Shown here: positions 1 through 10,526 of the stretch, in pieces
Layout: each line of letters begins with the position of its first letter
Numbering within the stretch: the first letter of the stretch is position 1
Assembly: GCF_014698145.1 (NCBI RefSeq)
Contig: NZ_JACJSM010000001.1
Span: 470,633 to 534,632 of the forward strand
Direction: 5' to 3'
DNA from: Oscillatoria sp. FACHB-1406
Lineage (GTDB): Bacteria; Cyanobacteriota; Cyanobacteriia; Cyanobacteriales; Spirulinaceae
DNA length: 64,000 bases
Notes under the pieces: model-generated
What the model saw: only the letters and a program-made list of their open reading frames with translations
What the model was told of the DNA's origin: nothing
Databases searched by the model: none
Position numbers and translations under genes: made by a program

Positions 1-1
1 A

Positions 2-424
2 GTAGATAGACAGCGAGAACATCAAGCCAACGAACGCACCTTTTTAGCCTGGTTGCGAACTTCTATCGCGCTGATGGGTTTTGGGTTTGCCCTAACTCGT
101 TTCAGTCTCTTTTTGCGTCAGTTTCAAGTCGCGACGACGCATCAAGCCGCAACCCATCGCTCGATTTTCAACTCGGAAAACTTGGGGTTGAGTTTGGTTA
201 TTTTTGGGATTGTCGTTATCGTCTTAGCAGCTTGGCATTACAATCGGGTTTTTTGGCAAATCGAACGGGGGGACTATCGCCCCAATCGCACGATGGTTTG
301 GATAACGACGGCAGCAGTTATCGTTTTAGGGCTTCTCAGTCTCCCGGTTTTGCTGTGGCGCGAGGTAACGCCGAATCCTTCTGTCTCGCCTTCCCAATTG
401 CCAAAAGATGGGCAATCGTTTTAG
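2..424 (+). CDS. DUF202 (YidH-type) membrane protein, 5' end outside the window
   Basis: The reading frame is open from the window edge, so the true start lies upstream; a TTG at 53 would cut into the conserved part. The first residues read ...ANERTFLAWLRTSIALMGFG, the typical opening of DUF202 proteins. About three hydrophobic segments follow (around the ALMGFGFAL, VIFGIVVIVLAAW and TTAAVIVLGLLSLPVLL stretches), so it is a small inner-membrane protein. The family has no firm biochemical role. It ends 31 bp from the convergent ligase-type gene. Confidence is high for the family, none for the function. Confidence 0.8.
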   Translation, partial: VDRQREHQANERTFLAWLRTSIALMGFGFALTRFSLFLRQFQVATTHQAATHRSIFNSENLGLSLVIFGIVVIVLAAWHYNRVFWQIERGDYRPNRTMVWITTAAVIVLGLLSLPVLLWREVTPNPSVSPSQLPKDGQSF

Positions 425-454
425 GAGTCAACGCTCCGCTCAAAGTGCGTCGTT

Positions 455-1765
455 TCAAGCATTTTCAACATCCCGCGCAGCTAAACTGGAGGACGATCCC
501 GCGCCGCACAACGCTCCAAGTAATAGCCAACCGTAGGTATTGAGACGGGGATCGAAGATCGTCACATCTAAGCCGTTCAACAGCATTAAACTTGAAAAGG
601 CAAGGATATAGCTGAAAAGGAGAAAGCGTTCGGTTTGCCATTGCTGCAAGCAAAGAACGGCACGAGCGAGAATCCATCCCGCGATCGCGCAAAATAATAA
701 TAGTGTGGGAATGCCGGTTTCTGCTGCCAGCATTAAATATAAGTTATGGGGATGGCCGAACCAAAATTGCGTTTTCGCTTCGTATAAGGGCGTAAAATTC
801 CGCAACCCCCAACCCAAAAGCGGGCGGGCGCGTGCCATCTCTCCAGCGAACTGCCATTGCGAAGCTCGCAACGCTGGGAGAGGCGGCGGTGCGTACATTT
901 CTCCCGATAGCCGCCGCCAGAAAAAATCAGGTACGACGTTACGCAACGGTTTGCGCCCCCAACTCGGACCGAAAGAAGCCCAAAGTACGCTTCCCGCTGC
1001 CGTTCCTGCCGCCAATCCCAGCCAGTACCAACCTCGATAGAGGATGAAGGCGAGAAAACAAAGCGCGATCGCCCCCCAAGCATTGCGCGAACTGGTCAAA
1101 ACTAAGGCAATAAGGCATCCGGAGAGGAAAAGAGTTAAAAACAAAAGTTGTCCGCCTTTTTGACGGCTTCTGCGCCAATTTTCGTAGGTGGAGATTGCCA
1201 GACCCAACCCCAGGATAAAAACAAAAGTTAAGTAAGCGGCTAATAAATTGGCATACATAAACGTCGAAGCCATGCGCCCGGAGGGGTTCCCCTGCGGTTC
1301 CAAATGCCAACCCGCCACCGCCCACACCCATTGCGGACTTTGCCAGCCGCCCCACATTTGCCCCAAACCGAGAATCACAACTGGAACGGTAGAAATGGCG
1401 AGAATCCAAGCAATGCGGTGCAACTGCTGGGGGGTTCGCAGCAGTTGGCTGAAGGCGACGAAACCGATGAAAAAAGGCAGAAAGTTGGCTAAACCAAGAA
1501 AGGCTTCGGCGGGTTTGTTCGCGAAGCAAGCGCTGAGGATTAGGAGTAGGGAAAGTATGCCCAGAGCGCGATTGACGGGCGATCGCGCAATGGAGCGAAA
1601 CTGCTGTTTCCAGACGATTAAGATTGCGATCGCGATCGCAACCGCTCCCAAAGCCGGTAGGAGGGGAAAAATCAGCAAACCGCTTTGGAGCAATTGCCAG
1701 GGCAACGTTTGCCCGGGATTAGCCGCGCGAGAAAACCAGGGAATTAATAGGCGGGTTCCAAACAC
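455..1765 (-). CDS. O-antigen ligase / Wzy-type polytopic membrane protein
   Basis: Roughly ten hydrophobic segments surround a large loop, the layout of the O-antigen ligase/polymerase superfamily (WaaL/Wzy, also cyanobacterial IctB-like proteins). The C-terminal half carries the GHPHNLYLMLAAETGI stretch typical of the Wzy_C signature, and RARPLLGWGLRNF lies before it. Such enzymes join polysaccharide or lipid-linked glycans at the periplasmic face; the substrate here is unknown. The frame is open to 1873 but that would overlap the upstream gene heavily. I chose the GTG at 1765, which overlaps the YaaW-family gene by 22 bp and gives about 436 residues. Which start is used is uncertain; the family call is firm. 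Confidence 0.75.
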   Translation of the reverse strand: MFGTRLLIPWFSRAANPGQTLPWQLLQSGLLIFPLLPALGAVAIAIAILIVWKQQFRSIARSPVNRALGILSLLLILSACFANKPAEAFLGLANFLPFFIGFVAFSQLLRTPQQLHRIAWILAISTVPVVILGLGQMWGGWQSPQWVWAVAGWHLEPQGNPSGRMASTFMYANLLAAYLTFVFILGLGLAISTYENWRRSRQKGGQLLFLTLFLSGCLIALVLTSSRNAWGAIALCFLAFILYRGWYWLGLAAGTAAGSVLWASFGPSWGRKPLRNVVPDFFWRRLSGEMYAPPPLPALRASQWQFAGEMARARPLLGWGLRNFTPLYEAKTQFWFGHPHNLYLMLAAETGIPTLLLFCAIAGWILARAVLCLQQWQTERFLLFSYILAFSSLMLLNGLDVTIFDPRLNTYGWLLLGALCGAGSSSSLAARDVENA

Positions 1766-2604
1766 TCCGAACGAATCAAGCGAATTTGAGCGAGGGCAAA
1801 AATAGCGGGGATAATGCGGCCGTAGTTGGTTGCGATCGCTTTCCAGCCCAAATCGGCAACGAACGAAGCCCACAAAACCGGCCCCAAGAAGGCAAAAGCC
1901 GATCGCACCGCAGCTTGACGCGATGCTGCTACTACCATACCGCGTCGCGCCGCTTGGACGGCTAACTGTTGCTGAATTTGTACCGCAGCAGCAGTTCCCC
2001 CTTCAATGAGGGCGGTTTTTGCCATCTGATACTGACAGAAGTGGAGGGCAAACTGACGCGCAATATGCTGAAGGATTAGGGGCTTCACGGCAAAATTCAC
2101 CGCCATAATACCGCCGCCCTTGAGCAATAAGTTAACGGGATCGTGCTGGAGTTGGGGGGGTAGAGGTTCGGAGTAGTTGGACTGGGCGAGGGAACGTTGA
2201 ATGCGCGCCGTCAAAGAACGCTGTTCCGAGGCGGGTAAATGTTTCCAGGCGCGCTGCACTAAATGTAAGAAGATTTCGGATTCTAACTCCACCGCTGACA
2301 TTTTCTGCGCGTAGGGAATTTTGAGATAGCGGCAGACTTGAATCAACGTGGTGCGGTAGCTGACTTGATGGGTGCGCCCCCGTAAAACGGTCAGTCCGTC
2401 GGCAGCGAGGTAACGAAACCGTTCCTCGATCCCATCAAGTAGTTCTTCGCGATCGCGGCTTTGAACCTCAATAACATCCGGCATTTGGATATAATCCAGC
2501 GGGTTGAGTCCTCGGCTAAATAAAATCTTCGTGAGTTGGTGAAGCTCGTCTTCCGTTGCTAATTCCAGGGCTACCCTCAATTCGTCCAAGGTCTTTTCCT
2601 CCAA
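1744..2604 (-). CDS. YaaW/UPF0174-family protein
   Basis: 286 residues. The N-terminal third is charged and helical (DELRVALELATEDELHQLTK). The C-terminal half is alanine-rich with moderately hydrophobic helices (VLWASFVADLGWKAIA) and ends with IIPAIFALAQIRLIR, resembling the IPAV..IA.LR ending of E. coli YaaW. The function of this family is unknown. The 3' end overlaps the ligase-type gene, so the two are probably co-transcribed. Start is the ATG after TTTTCCTC; no better start is visible. Confidence 0.65.
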   Translation of the reverse strand: MEEKTLDELRVALELATEDELHQLTKILFSRGLNPLDYIQMPDVIEVQSRDREELLDGIEERFRYLAADGLTVLRGRTHQVSYRTTLIQVCRYLKIPYAQKMSAVELESEIFLHLVQRAWKHLPASEQRSLTARIQRSLAQSNYSEPLPPQLQHDPVNLLLKGGGIMAVNFAVKPLILQHIARQFALHFCQYQMAKTALIEGGTAAAVQIQQQLAVQAARRGMVVAASRQAAVRSAFAFLGPVLWASFVADLGWKAIATNYGRIIPAIFALAQIRLIRSECLEPAY

Positions 2605-2774
2605 ACACCAAACTTTGCAACCTTACCTCAACCATTTTAATATCTGAATTTTTGATTTGAACGCTTTTGAGAGGGGATCGTTGCTGGGGAAGGGTTTGGC
2701 TGAATGGATGATTGATGTCTGCGGGAGCGACAAACTCTGTTTTTGTTGAGCGCGTGCGCCAGCGAGTGCTGCTA

Positions 2775-3125
2775 TTACTCAGTCAACTGACCGCGTTTGA
2801 GCAAATAAATCGAGATTGGAAGTATCAATAATGCGTTCGGAAGTAGAGCGAGATTGCGAGTGCGAACCCCATCCACCAGCGTAAAAACACATAGTCCCAT
2901 CAAAAGAATTCCGAAAATTCTTAAGGTTATCCAGTGACTTTGAGGAAAGAAACATAAAATTGCTATCGTCAAACAAAAAACTACAAAAGCGGCGGTTCCA
3001 TAAATGAAGGTTTTATGTCCTTCGGGGGGTAATTCTGCCAAACGTTCGGGAACCGCAGAGACAAGCAAAAAGACGCAAACTAGGGAGGCAATTCCTGTGA
3101 AAATAAAAATAGGTTTATCCGTCAT
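2775..3125 (-). CDS. Small four-helix membrane protein, function unknown
   Basis: About 116 residues from the ATG at 3125 (MTDKPIFIF); the frame is open to 3158 but the extra residues are basic and unlikely to belong. Four hydrophobic segments are visible: IFTGIASLVCVFLLVSAV, FIYGTAAFVVFCLTIAILCF, LRIFGILLMGLCVFTLV and ALLPNALLILPISIYLL. I do not recognise a named family. It stands alone between the YaaW-family gene and purF, with a palindromic repeat just upstream. Confidence 0.55.
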   Translation of the reverse strand: MTDKPIFIFTGIASLVCVFLLVSAVPERLAELPPEGHKTFIYGTAAFVVFCLTIAILCFFPQSHWITLRIFGILLMGLCVFTLVDGVRTRNLALLPNALLILPISIYLLKRGQLTE

Positions 3126-3193
3126 CGCTTTCCTCTTCAAGCCTAAACGTTTTGACAAAAGTTGCCCCTATCTTACCTTTATTCAAGAATAGT

Positions 3194-3245
3194 AGGGGCG
3201 AATGGCATTCGCCCCTAAGTCAACAATTCGCCCCTAAGTCAACAA
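3194..3245. repeat. Palindromic repeat (10-bp stem) with adjacent partial copies
   Basis: AGGGGCGAAT at 3194-3203 pairs perfectly with ATTCGCCCCT at 3207-3216 across a 3-base loop. A partial direct repeat of ATTCGCCCCTAAGTCAACA follows directly. A near-identical hairpin occurs at about 28184. This looks like a dispersed intergenic palindrome rather than a gene-specific terminator. Confidence 0.7.
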
Positions 3246-3391
3246 TTCCCACCAAGCCCATTTTGTTAATCGCGAGTTATTGACTGGCTCGCCAAAAGGA
3301 GGTAATCGTAGCGCGCTTGTAGGATTTGCGTCCGAATAATGCTTGGAGAAATCGTCGCTTTTTTGGGTTTCTGCTGCTAGTTAACTCAGCA

Positions 3392-4882
3392 TTAAACGAC
3401 AACCTCTTCCAACATTAGCTTAGAGCGTTTGATGCTTTCGGGAACCGCGATCGGATAGTCGCCGGTAAAGCAAGCCGAACAGAAACTATTCGGATCTGCG
3501 CCGGTTGCCTCCAGCATTCCGCGCCAGCTTAAATAAGCAAGGGAATCAACGCCGATATGTCGGGCAATTTCCTCAACGGATTTAGTAGCGGCAATAAGTT
3601 GATCTTGGCTGTCGGTATCGAGTCCGTAGAAGCAGGGGTGGGTGACGGGCGGCGAGGAAATTTTCATGTGAATTTCCTTAGCCCCAGCATCGCGCAAGGC
3701 TTTAACGATTTTGCGGCTGGTGGTTCCGCGCACGATGGAATCATCGACAATTACAATGCGCTTGCCGTTGAGAACATCTTTGAGTGGGTTTAGCTTCATG
3801 CGGATGCCGGATTCGCGCATATGTTGGGTGGGTTGAATGAAGGTGCGCCCGACGTAGCGATTTTTAATTAAGCCTTCGGCGTAGGGAATGTGGGAAGTTT
3901 GGGAGTAACCGATCGCGGCGGGTACGCCGGAATCCGGTACGCCGATGACGAGATCTGCTTCCGTGGGCGATTCGCTTGCCAGAACCGTACCGAGGCGCAG
4001 GCGATAGCTGTAAAGGGTTTCGTCGTTGGCGATGCTATCGGGGCGGGAGAAGTAAATTGCTTCAAAGATGCAAAGCTTGCGTTCGGGTTTGTTCGCCCAG
4101 TGGAAGGAGGCGAGTCCTTCTTCGGTAATCCAAACCAGTTCGCCCGGTTCGACATCGCGCAGGTATTCGGCTCCAATAATATCTAAGCCGCAGGTTTCGG
4201 AGGCGAGGACGTAGCGTTGGGGGCTGCCTTCGAGAATGCCGAGGACAAGGGGACGCACGCCGTTGGGATCCCGCGCGCCCATTAAGCCTTCGGGCGTGCC
4301 GATAACGAGGCTATAGGCTCCTTGACAGAGTTGGAAGGCGCTGATGGCTGCTTCTAACCAGCCTTTGCCACTATCGACTTCGTTACCGATCGCGAGAGCG
4401 ATCGCTTCGGAGTCGATGGTCGTTTCAAAGCTACAATTGCGTCGGTGCAGTTCTTCGCGCAATTCCATTGCATTGACTAAATTTCCGTTATGTGCTAGCG
4501 CCAATGTCCCGGCTCGCGTTTCTACGAGGATGGGTTGAGCGTTGGCAACCCGACTCGAACCTGTCGTTGAATAGCGCGTATGGCCGACGGCTAACCGTCC
4601 GGGTAATTCATCGAGAATGGTTTCATTAAAAATCTGCGAAACCAAGCCCATATCTTTATGCAGGTGAACGCGATCGCCATCAAAGGTGGCAATTCCTGCC
4701 GATTCCTGACCTCGATGCTGCAAAGCATACAGGCCAAAATACGCGAGCTTGGCAACATCTTCTTCGGGGGCATAAAGTCCAAACACCCCGCAAGCTTCTT
4801 CTGGCTTGTCAGGGCGTTCGTTAGCATTGGCGGGCGATTCAGTCGTATGCAAATCGAAGTCAAGGGATTCGTTAGGAATCAT
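3392..4882 (-). CDS. purF: Amidophosphoribosyltransferase
   Basis: 496 residues; first committed step of purine synthesis, moving the glutamine amide nitrogen onto PRPP to give 5-phosphoribosylamine. The catalytic cysteine is Cys31 in EEACGVFGLY, so about 30 residues form an N-terminal propeptide that must be removed, as in the B. subtilis-type (Fe-S containing) enzymes. The glutaminase part shows GHTRYSTTG and AHNGNLVN; the phosphoribosyltransferase part shows the PRPP loop VIVDDSIVRGTTS. Cysteines near the C-terminus (CFTGDYP, and SFCSACF) fit the Fe-S ligands. It lies 252 bp downstream of purL on the same strand, so the two may be co-regulated. Confidence 0.96.
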   Translation of the reverse strand: MIPNESLDFDLHTTESPANANERPDKPEEACGVFGLYAPEEDVAKLAYFGLYALQHRGQESAGIATFDGDRVHLHKDMGLVSQIFNETILDELPGRLAVGHTRYSTTGSSRVANAQPILVETRAGTLALAHNGNLVNAMELREELHRRNCSFETTIDSEAIALAIGNEVDSGKGWLEAAISAFQLCQGAYSLVIGTPEGLMGARDPNGVRPLVLGILEGSPQRYVLASETCGLDIIGAEYLRDVEPGELVWITEEGLASFHWANKPERKLCIFEAIYFSRPDSIANDETLYSYRLRLGTVLASESPTEADLVIGVPDSGVPAAIGYSQTSHIPYAEGLIKNRYVGRTFIQPTQHMRESGIRMKLNPLKDVLNGKRIVIVDDSIVRGTTSRKIVKALRDAGAKEIHMKISSPPVTHPCFYGLDTDSQDQLIAATKSVEEIARHIGVDSLAYLSWRGMLEATGADPNSFCSACFTGDYPIAVPESIKRSKLMLEEVVV

Positions 4883-5134
4883 AATGGGGGGTTATTCTCC
4901 TGGTAGGGCAGTAAACGCGGTCAAAACTGGCTCGGTAGCAGCATAAACAGGTGGGGGACTCAAACGGTTTTTGCCTTCAATCCTTAAGAAATTTTAACAT
5001 TTCCTTAACTTCATTTACAACGAGAGCCACAAAGCGGATTCCTTTGGATGCGCGTCGTCCCTTAAATCCCCGAAAATACAACGAGCAGTTACACAGTAAT
5101 CCGTCATCCGTGAAGTGTTGACCGCTCTCTACAA

Positions 5135-7489
5135 CTACATCGCCCCCGCTAAGCGTCTTTCGATCGCTTTGCGCCAGCGATCGCCAGCTTCACATATCTT
5201 AACCTTAAGCAATAGTTTTTGCCCAGCCCCCAAAACCTTTAATCCCTCATCTTTTGCAACTACGCGACCGATGGGCTGAAAATCTGCGCCCAACTGCTCG
5301 CGGGCGTACCCTTCCCAAACCTCCTTATCCTCTGGTTTCACGGCAACCACAATACGAGCGCCACCTTCACCAAATAGCGCCTCATCCCAGCGCCCCTCGT
5401 TCGTGGGTAAAGTGACTTCTGCCCCCAACTCGCCGCCAATGCAGCATTCCGCGATCGCCACCGCCAAGCCGCCTTCCGAGCAGTCGTGAGCGGAACGAAC
5501 CCATCCTTTGCGAATGCCCTCGCGACAAGCGGCTTGCACCTTCCGTTCCGCTGCAAAATCGACCTTCGGCGGTTGTCCGGCTACAATTGCGTGAATCGCT
5601 GCTAAATACTCGCTTCCTCCTAAAGTGGGGGAGGGGGAAACGGGGAGAGGGGGAGATTCTAATAAATAAATCAAGTCGCCTTCTTCCTGCCAAGCCAGCC
5701 CGCAAACCTTTGTGACATCCGGGACTAACCCCACCATCCCGATAGTCGGTGTCGGATAAATCGCCTGGGGGCTGCCCTCTGCGTCCAGCGTTTCGTTGTA
5801 AAGCGAAACGTTACCGCCCGTCACCGGAGTCCCCAACTCCCGGCAAGCTTCCGCAATTCCGCGACAAGCTTCCGCCAGTTGCCAGTAACCCACCGGCTTT
5901 TCGGGGCTGCCGAAGTTGAGGTTATCGGTAATTGCAAGCGGTTCTGCGCCCACGCAACTTAAATTGCGCGCTGCTTCAACTACGGCCGCTTTTGCGCCTT
6001 CGTAAGGGTTGAGGTAGACGTGACGCGCGTTGCAATCCGTCGTCGCCGCTACGCCGGTTAAATATTGCGAATTTTGAGGGTTGAACTGCGAATTTTGAAT
6101 GGCTTCCTGCGGTCTGACTCGAATAACTGCCGCATCCGCACCACCGGGGAGTATTACGGTGTTATTCTGCACTTGATGGTCGTACTGCCGATAAACCCAC
6201 TGTTTTGAGGCAATGCTGGGCGTTTCGAGCAATTGCAGCAAAATCTCGCTCCAACTGCGATGTTGAGCGTTAATTTCAATTCCTTCGGGAGTGCAAGGCG
6301 GTAACGCTGCTGATGTCCAAGCCCAAGCCTTTGCTGCATACTCTGGGGCTTCGCTCAAGAGTTCGCGATGATAAATGGGGGTATTATCGGCGAGGGCAGT
6401 GGCGGGAATTTCGGCGGCAATTTCTCCTTGATAGAGGATGCGAACAATCGGTTCCGCGATCGCGCTGCCCGCAACAACTGCTTGCAATCCCCAGCGATGG
6501 AATATCTCGATTAACTCTCCTTCCCGCCCCTTTTCGGCAACGAACAGCATTCGTTCTTGCGACTCCGACAGCAAGTATTCATAGGGAACCATCCCCTTTT
6601 CCCGCGCCGGAATTTTATCCAAATCCAGTTCGATCCCGATCCCGCCTTTAGCAGCCATTTCTGAAGTCGAACAGGTGATCCCCGCCGCGCCCATATCCTG
6701 TGCTGCAACCACTGCCCCCGTTTTGAACGCTTCCAAACAAGCTTCCACCAAGCATTTTTCGAGAAACGGATCCCCGACTTGGACGGCGGGGCGATCGTCC
6801 ATTGATTGGTCGGTGAGTTCGGCACTTGCAAAACTCGCGCCGCCCATACCATCGCGTCCGGTGGTGGAACCGACATACAGGACGGGGTTGCCAATTCCCG
6901 CCGCGCCGGACATTACAATTTCTGGGGTTTCCATCAATCCCAACGCCATAACATTGACCAAAGGATTGCCTGTATAAGCGGGATCGAAGTAAATTTCGCC
7001 GCCGACGGTGGGAACGCCGATACAGTTGCCGTAATGGGAGATTCCTTCGATAACTCCGGCAAAAATGCGCCGGGTTCTGGCATCGTCGAGGGAACCGAAA
7101 CGGAGGGAATTGAGGATGGCGATGGGACGCGCGCCCATTGTGAAGATATCGCGCAGAATGCCGCCGACTCCGGTCGCAGCGCCTTGGAAAGGTTCGATCG
7201 CGGACGGGTGATTGTGAGATTCTATTTTGAAGGCGAGGTGCAAACCGTCGCCCAAGTCTACTACGCCAGCATTTTCGCCCGGGCCGATGAGGACGCGATC
7301 GCTGGTGGTAGGAAATTGCTTCAGCAGCGGGCGCGAGTTTTTGTAGCAACAGTGTTCCGACCACATTACCCCAAACATTCCCAGTTCTGCCTTATTGGGA
7401 TGGCGGCCGAGACGTTGGACAATTTCTTGATACTCTTCCGGTTTAATGCCTTCAGCAGCAATTTCTTCAGGAGAGAAGGGGGTAGACAT
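5135..7489 (-). CDS. purL: Phosphoribosylformylglycinamidine synthase subunit PurL
   Basis: 784 residues, the length of the small PurL form that works with PurQ and PurS rather than the fused large enzyme. It makes FGAM from FGAR with ATP and ammonia. Visible signatures: [21 protein letters not shown] near the N-terminus, [23 protein letters not shown], and [13 protein letters not shown] in the second half, the duplicated AIRS-type domains. It starts at ATG 7489 with a divergent ccs1 gene 229 bp away, and purF follows downstream. Confidence 0.96.
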   Translation of the reverse strand: MSTPFSPEEIAAEGIKPEEYQEIVQRLGRHPNKAELGMFGVMWSEHCCYKNSRPLLKQFPTTSDRVLIGPGENAGVVDLGDGLHLAFKIESHNHPSAIEPFQGAATGVGGILRDIFTMGARPIAILNSLRFGSLDDARTRRIFAGVIEGISHYGNCIGVPTVGGEIYFDPAYTGNPLVNVMALGLMETPEIVMSGAAGIGNPVLYVGSTTGRDGMGGASFASAELTDQSMDDRPAVQVGDPFLEKCLVEACLEAFKTGAVVAAQDMGAAGITCSTSEMAAKGGIGIELDLDKIPAREKGMVPYEYLLSESQERMLFVAEKGREGELIEIFHRWGLQAVVAGSAIAEPIVRILYQGEIAAEIPATALADNTPIYHRELLSEAPEYAAKAWAWTSAALPPCTPEGIEINAQHRSWSEILLQLLETPSIASKQWVYRQYDHQVQNNTVILPGGADAAVIRVRPQEAIQNSQFNPQNSQYLTGVAATTDCNARHVYLNPYEGAKAAVVEAARNLSCVGAEPLAITDNLNFGSPEKPVGYWQLAEACRGIAEACRELGTPVTGGNVSLYNETLDAEGSPQAIYPTPTIGMVGLVPDVTKVCGLAWQEEGDLIYLLESPPLPVSPSPTLGGSEYLAAIHAIVAGQPPKVDFAAERKVQAACREGIRKGWVRSAHDCSEGGLAVAIAECCIGGELGAEVTLPTNEGRWDEALFGEGGARIVVAVKPEDKEVWEGYAREQLGADFQPIGRVVAKDEGLKVLGAGQKLLLKVKICEAGDRWRKAIERRLAGAM

Positions 7490-7718
7490 GGTGATTTTCG
7501 CGCGAGAACGGATCGAGGTTTATTCTCTATGACTTTTCAGCGTAATTCAACTCTTTGCTCAAATGAGATCGAACCGCTAAGGGCGTTGATGCTATCGTTG
7601 ACGCGATCGCTGTGGGTTTTGAGGCTAAGCTCGGTACTTCTATTGAGTCTATTGCTCGAGCGAGCTACACTGAACAGGCAACCCCTGTTTAAGCGCCGAC
7701 CGACCGCCGCACCTCGCA

Positions 7719-9104
7719 ATGACCGCAGACGTTCCCTCCCTCAAACAGCAACTCTCCATCCTTCCCAAACAACTCCTGAAAACGATCGCGGATTTGCGCC
7801 TCGCTATCCTCTTATTGCTTGCGATCGCACTTTTCAGCATTATCGGCACTGTCATCGAACAAGGACAATCCGCCGTCTACTACCAAGCCAACTATCCCGA
7901 ACACCCCGCCCTCTTTGGCTTCCTCACCTGGAAAGTTATCCTTGCCTTTGGATTCGATCGCGTCTACCGTACCTGGTGGTTCCTTTCCCTCCTCGTCCTC
8001 TTCGGTAGCAGTCTCACCGCCTGTACCTTCCGGCGACAACTCCCCGCCCTCAAAGCCGCCCGCCGCTGGAAATATTACACCCAAGTGCGACAATTCGAGA
8101 AACTCGCCCTCAGCGCCGAACTCGATCGCGGTTCTCTCGACTCCCTCACCCCTTTTCTCCAGCAAAAAAACTATAAAATCTTTCGCGAAGGCAACGCACT
8201 CTACGCGCGCAAAGGCATCGTCGGACGCATCGGCCCCATTGTCGTTCACGCCAGTATGCTTCTCGTTCTCATCGGCTCGATTGTCGGTGCAATGACGGGT
8301 TTTCTCGCCCAAGAAATGGTTCCTTCCGGCGATAGTTTTAAAATTCAAAATATCATTGATGCAGGCCCCTTAGCCGCCCCGCAAGTTCCTCAAGATTGGG
8401 GCGTAAAAGTCAATCGGTTTTGGATCGATTACAGCGCTAAAGGTAACATCGATCAGTTTTATTCTGACTTATCGGTTATCAATAACGACGGTAAAGAACT
8501 CAAACGCGAAACCATCCACGTCAACCAACCCCTGCGCTATCGCGGCGTAACCCTTTATCAAACCAGTTGGGGAATTTCCGGAGTAGAAGTCCAAGTTAAT
8601 AATAGTCCGATTTTCCGCCTGCCAATGGCACCCCTGGATACGAAAGGAAACGGACAACTTTGGGGAACATGGGTTCCCATCAAACCCGATCTGAGTGCCG
8701 GAATCTCGCTGCTGACGCGGGATCTACAAGGAACGCTGCTCGTTTACGATGTTGAAGGGCAGTTAGTTGGGGCAGTGCGCGCGGGTTCGTCGATTGAAGT
8801 TAACGGCGTGACGCTGAAAGTTCGCCAACTGATTGGCAGTACGGGGTTACAGATTAAGGCAGATCCCGGAATTCCCCTGGTATACGCCGGATTTGGCTTC
8901 CTGATGTTAGGCGTAGCGATGAGTTATTTTTCTCACTCGCAAATTTGGGCGTTGCAAGATGGCGATCGCTTCTATCTCGGCGGACGAACCAATCGCGCCC
9001 AAGTTGCCTTCGAGCGCGAAATCTTCGATATTTTGGAACGGTTTAACCAGGGGAAGGAAAATAGCGCGATCGAGAGTTCTCCAACTATCTTAGAAGTAAA
9101 GTAA
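7719..9104 (+). CDS. ccs1: Cytochrome c biogenesis protein Ccs1/CcsB (ResB family)
   Basis: 461 residues. ResB/Ccs1 proteins work with CcsA in system II to deliver and ligate heme to apocytochromes on the lumenal face of the thylakoid or plasma membrane. Membrane segments are visible at about 22-44 ([24 protein letters not shown]), 85-103, 168-190 ([19 protein letters not shown]) and near the C-terminus ([21 protein letters not shown]). The large soluble loop with [18 protein letters not shown] lies between the third and fourth. The family motif PVKLWYSxxF-like region is replaced by [23 protein letters not shown]. Start ATG at 7719 gives full family length. Confidence 0.9.
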   Translation: MTADVPSLKQQLSILPKQLLKTIADLRLAILLLLAIALFSIIGTVIEQGQSAVYYQANYPEHPALFGFLTWKVILAFGFDRVYRTWWFLSLLVLFGSSLTACTFRRQLPALKAARRWKYYTQVRQFEKLALSAELDRGSLDSLTPFLQQKNYKIFREGNALYARKGIVGRIGPIVVHASMLLVLIGSIVGAMTGFLAQEMVPSGDSFKIQNIIDAGPLAAPQVPQDWGVKVNRFWIDYSAKGNIDQFYSDLSVINNDGKELKRETIHVNQPLRYRGVTLYQTSWGISGVEVQVNNSPIFRLPMAPLDTKGNGQLWGTWVPIKPDLSAGISLLTRDLQGTLLVYDVEGQLVGAVRAGSSIEVNGVTLKVRQLIGSTGLQIKADPGIPLVYAGFGFLMLGVAMSYFSHSQIWALQDGDRFYLGGRTNRAQVAFEREIFDILERFNQGKENSAIESSPTILEVK

Positions 9105-9438
9105 GGGTTTGTTGGGGCAGGGAGCAAGTCAAACTTGCGCCGCGATCGCCCTCATCCCCCCGCCCCTAAAATCCCCCTTAATAAGAGGGACTTTGAATCC
9201 GGTTCCCCCCTTTTTTAAGGGGGGCTAGGGGGGATCTTCAACCGTCATGCTAGATTCGATCGCTTATGTGTACACCGTAGCCCAAAATTGGGAGAGGGAT
9301 TTAGGGAGAGGGCGACAAAAGTGACTTGCTTCCATCGGGACAAGTGTTACCTAAAATCTTGATAATTCTAAGATTAAACTTGAAATCCTGTCTCTTCCCC
9401 CACTACAAAGATACAAAAAACGCCAAGATTATTTTGAG
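9105..9438. other. Intergenic region with dispersed hairpin repeat
   Basis: 334 bp with no convincing gene. It holds a C-rich/G-rich palindrome: CCCCCCTT at 9205-9212 pairs with AAGGGGGG at 9217-9224. Related C-rich and G-rich text lies on either side. This type of element is common between genes in cyanobacteria. It may help terminate ccs1 transcription, but no T-run follows the stem directly. Confidence 0.6.
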
Positions 9439-10431
9439 ATGAGGAAACTCTATTTCTTATTACCGGGATTGGGTGGGAAGTTTGCTTGCGGCGGCTTGTG
9501 GGCAGAGTTAAAAGCTGTTAACCTCGCGCGGCAAATTTGCCCCGTAGAAGTCGTTACTTATCGCCAGCGAGAAAAAGAAACGCTCTTTCTCGACGATATC
9601 CTGAAGCAAGAGAACTTAGCAGACAAAATCTTCGTTTTGAGTTGGGGTTTTGATGTCCCCAAACTCGCCGCAAAATTAAAAAATTATCATCTCATTTATC
9701 ACGCCCATAGTGCGAACTACGGCTTTACCTTGCCCGCTGAAGTTCCCATCATTACCGTCAGCCGCAATACCCTCGGATATTGGGGACAAAAAGCCCCCCA
9801 TTCGCTAATTTATTACCTTCCCAATCAAATTTCGGATGAGTTTCGCGATTTAAACTTAGAGCGCGATATTGATGTTTTAGTGCAAGCTCGGAAATCTTCA
9901 AGTTATTTATTAAAAGATTTGATTTCGACTTTACAAAAACACTGCAATGTGCAGTTAATCGATTATTACGTGGAAGATTTACCGGGATTATTCAATCGAG
10001 CCAAAGTGTATCTTTACGACTCAGCAGAATATTGGGCGTTGCAAGGAGTCAGCGAAGGGTTTGGCTTGCAACCGTTGGAAGCCTTAGCGTGCGGCTGTCA
10101 GGTATTTTCTAGCGTGAATGGTGGATTGTCGGATTATTTGGATCCGGGATTCAACTGTTATAAAATTGCTGGATATTCAACGGAGTTCGATCGCGATCGC
10201 ATCCTTGAAATTCTCAAGCGTCCTGTCCTCCCCGCCATCAACGAGCAGCAACTTGCAGAATATCGCAGCGAAAATATCCTTAAAAAGCTGTTAGTTATAT
10301 TAGAAGAAATCAATACTTTTTTTGATAAAAAAGAGTCATACACTGACAGAATAGAAAGTTTAACTCCTTTGCGAATTGCCACCTTACGAGCAGCAGCCTT
10401 TAAGCAAAAAATAATCAAACGCTTGAGATAA
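9439..10431 (+). CDS. Glycosyltransferase, GT4-like
   Basis: 330 residues. The C-terminal half shows EGFGLQPLEALACGCQVFSS followed by NGGLSDYL, the E-x7-E donor-binding signature of GT-B family 4 enzymes. The N-terminal half (LYFLLPGLGGKFACGGLWAE) has the glycine-rich opening of the acceptor domain but the whole is shorter than most GT4 proteins (usually 360-400). Donor and acceptor cannot be told. It stands alone downstream of the repeat-rich gap after ccs1. Confidence 0.75.
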   Translation: MRKLYFLLPGLGGKFACGGLWAELKAVNLARQICPVEVVTYRQREKETLFLDDILKQENLADKIFVLSWGFDVPKLAAKLKNYHLIYHAHSANYGFTLPAEVPIITVSRNTLGYWGQKAPHSLIYYLPNQISDEFRDLNLERDIDVLVQARKSSSYLLKDLISTLQKHCNVQLIDYYVEDLPGLFNRAKVYLYDSAEYWALQGVSEGFGLQPLEALACGCQVFSSVNGGLSDYLDPGFNCYKIAGYSTEFDRDRILEILKRPVLPAINEQQLAEYRSENILKKLLVILEEINTFFDKKESYTDRIESLTPLRIATLRAAAFKQKIIKRLR

Positions 10432-10526
10432 AATTCAATTGAGTGCATAAACAATCTTATCGAACAGTGAGTTTAAAATAAATGGCTAATTTCACCCGTT
10501 GTAAACCCTTCAAAGCTTGCTAGATT

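Noticed and set aside
1248-1805. 185-residue plus-strand frame antisense to the ligase-type gene
   Set aside because: No domain; the minus-strand membrane protein fully explains the region.
6806-8008. 400-residue plus-strand frame antisense to the start of purL and running into ccs1
   Set aside because: Both real genes are strongly conserved; the frame has no domain and is a shadow of GC-rich coding DNA.
7812-8348. 178-residue minus-strand frame inside ccs1
   Set aside because: Glu/Gly-rich antisense text with no domain; ccs1 is clear on the other strand.
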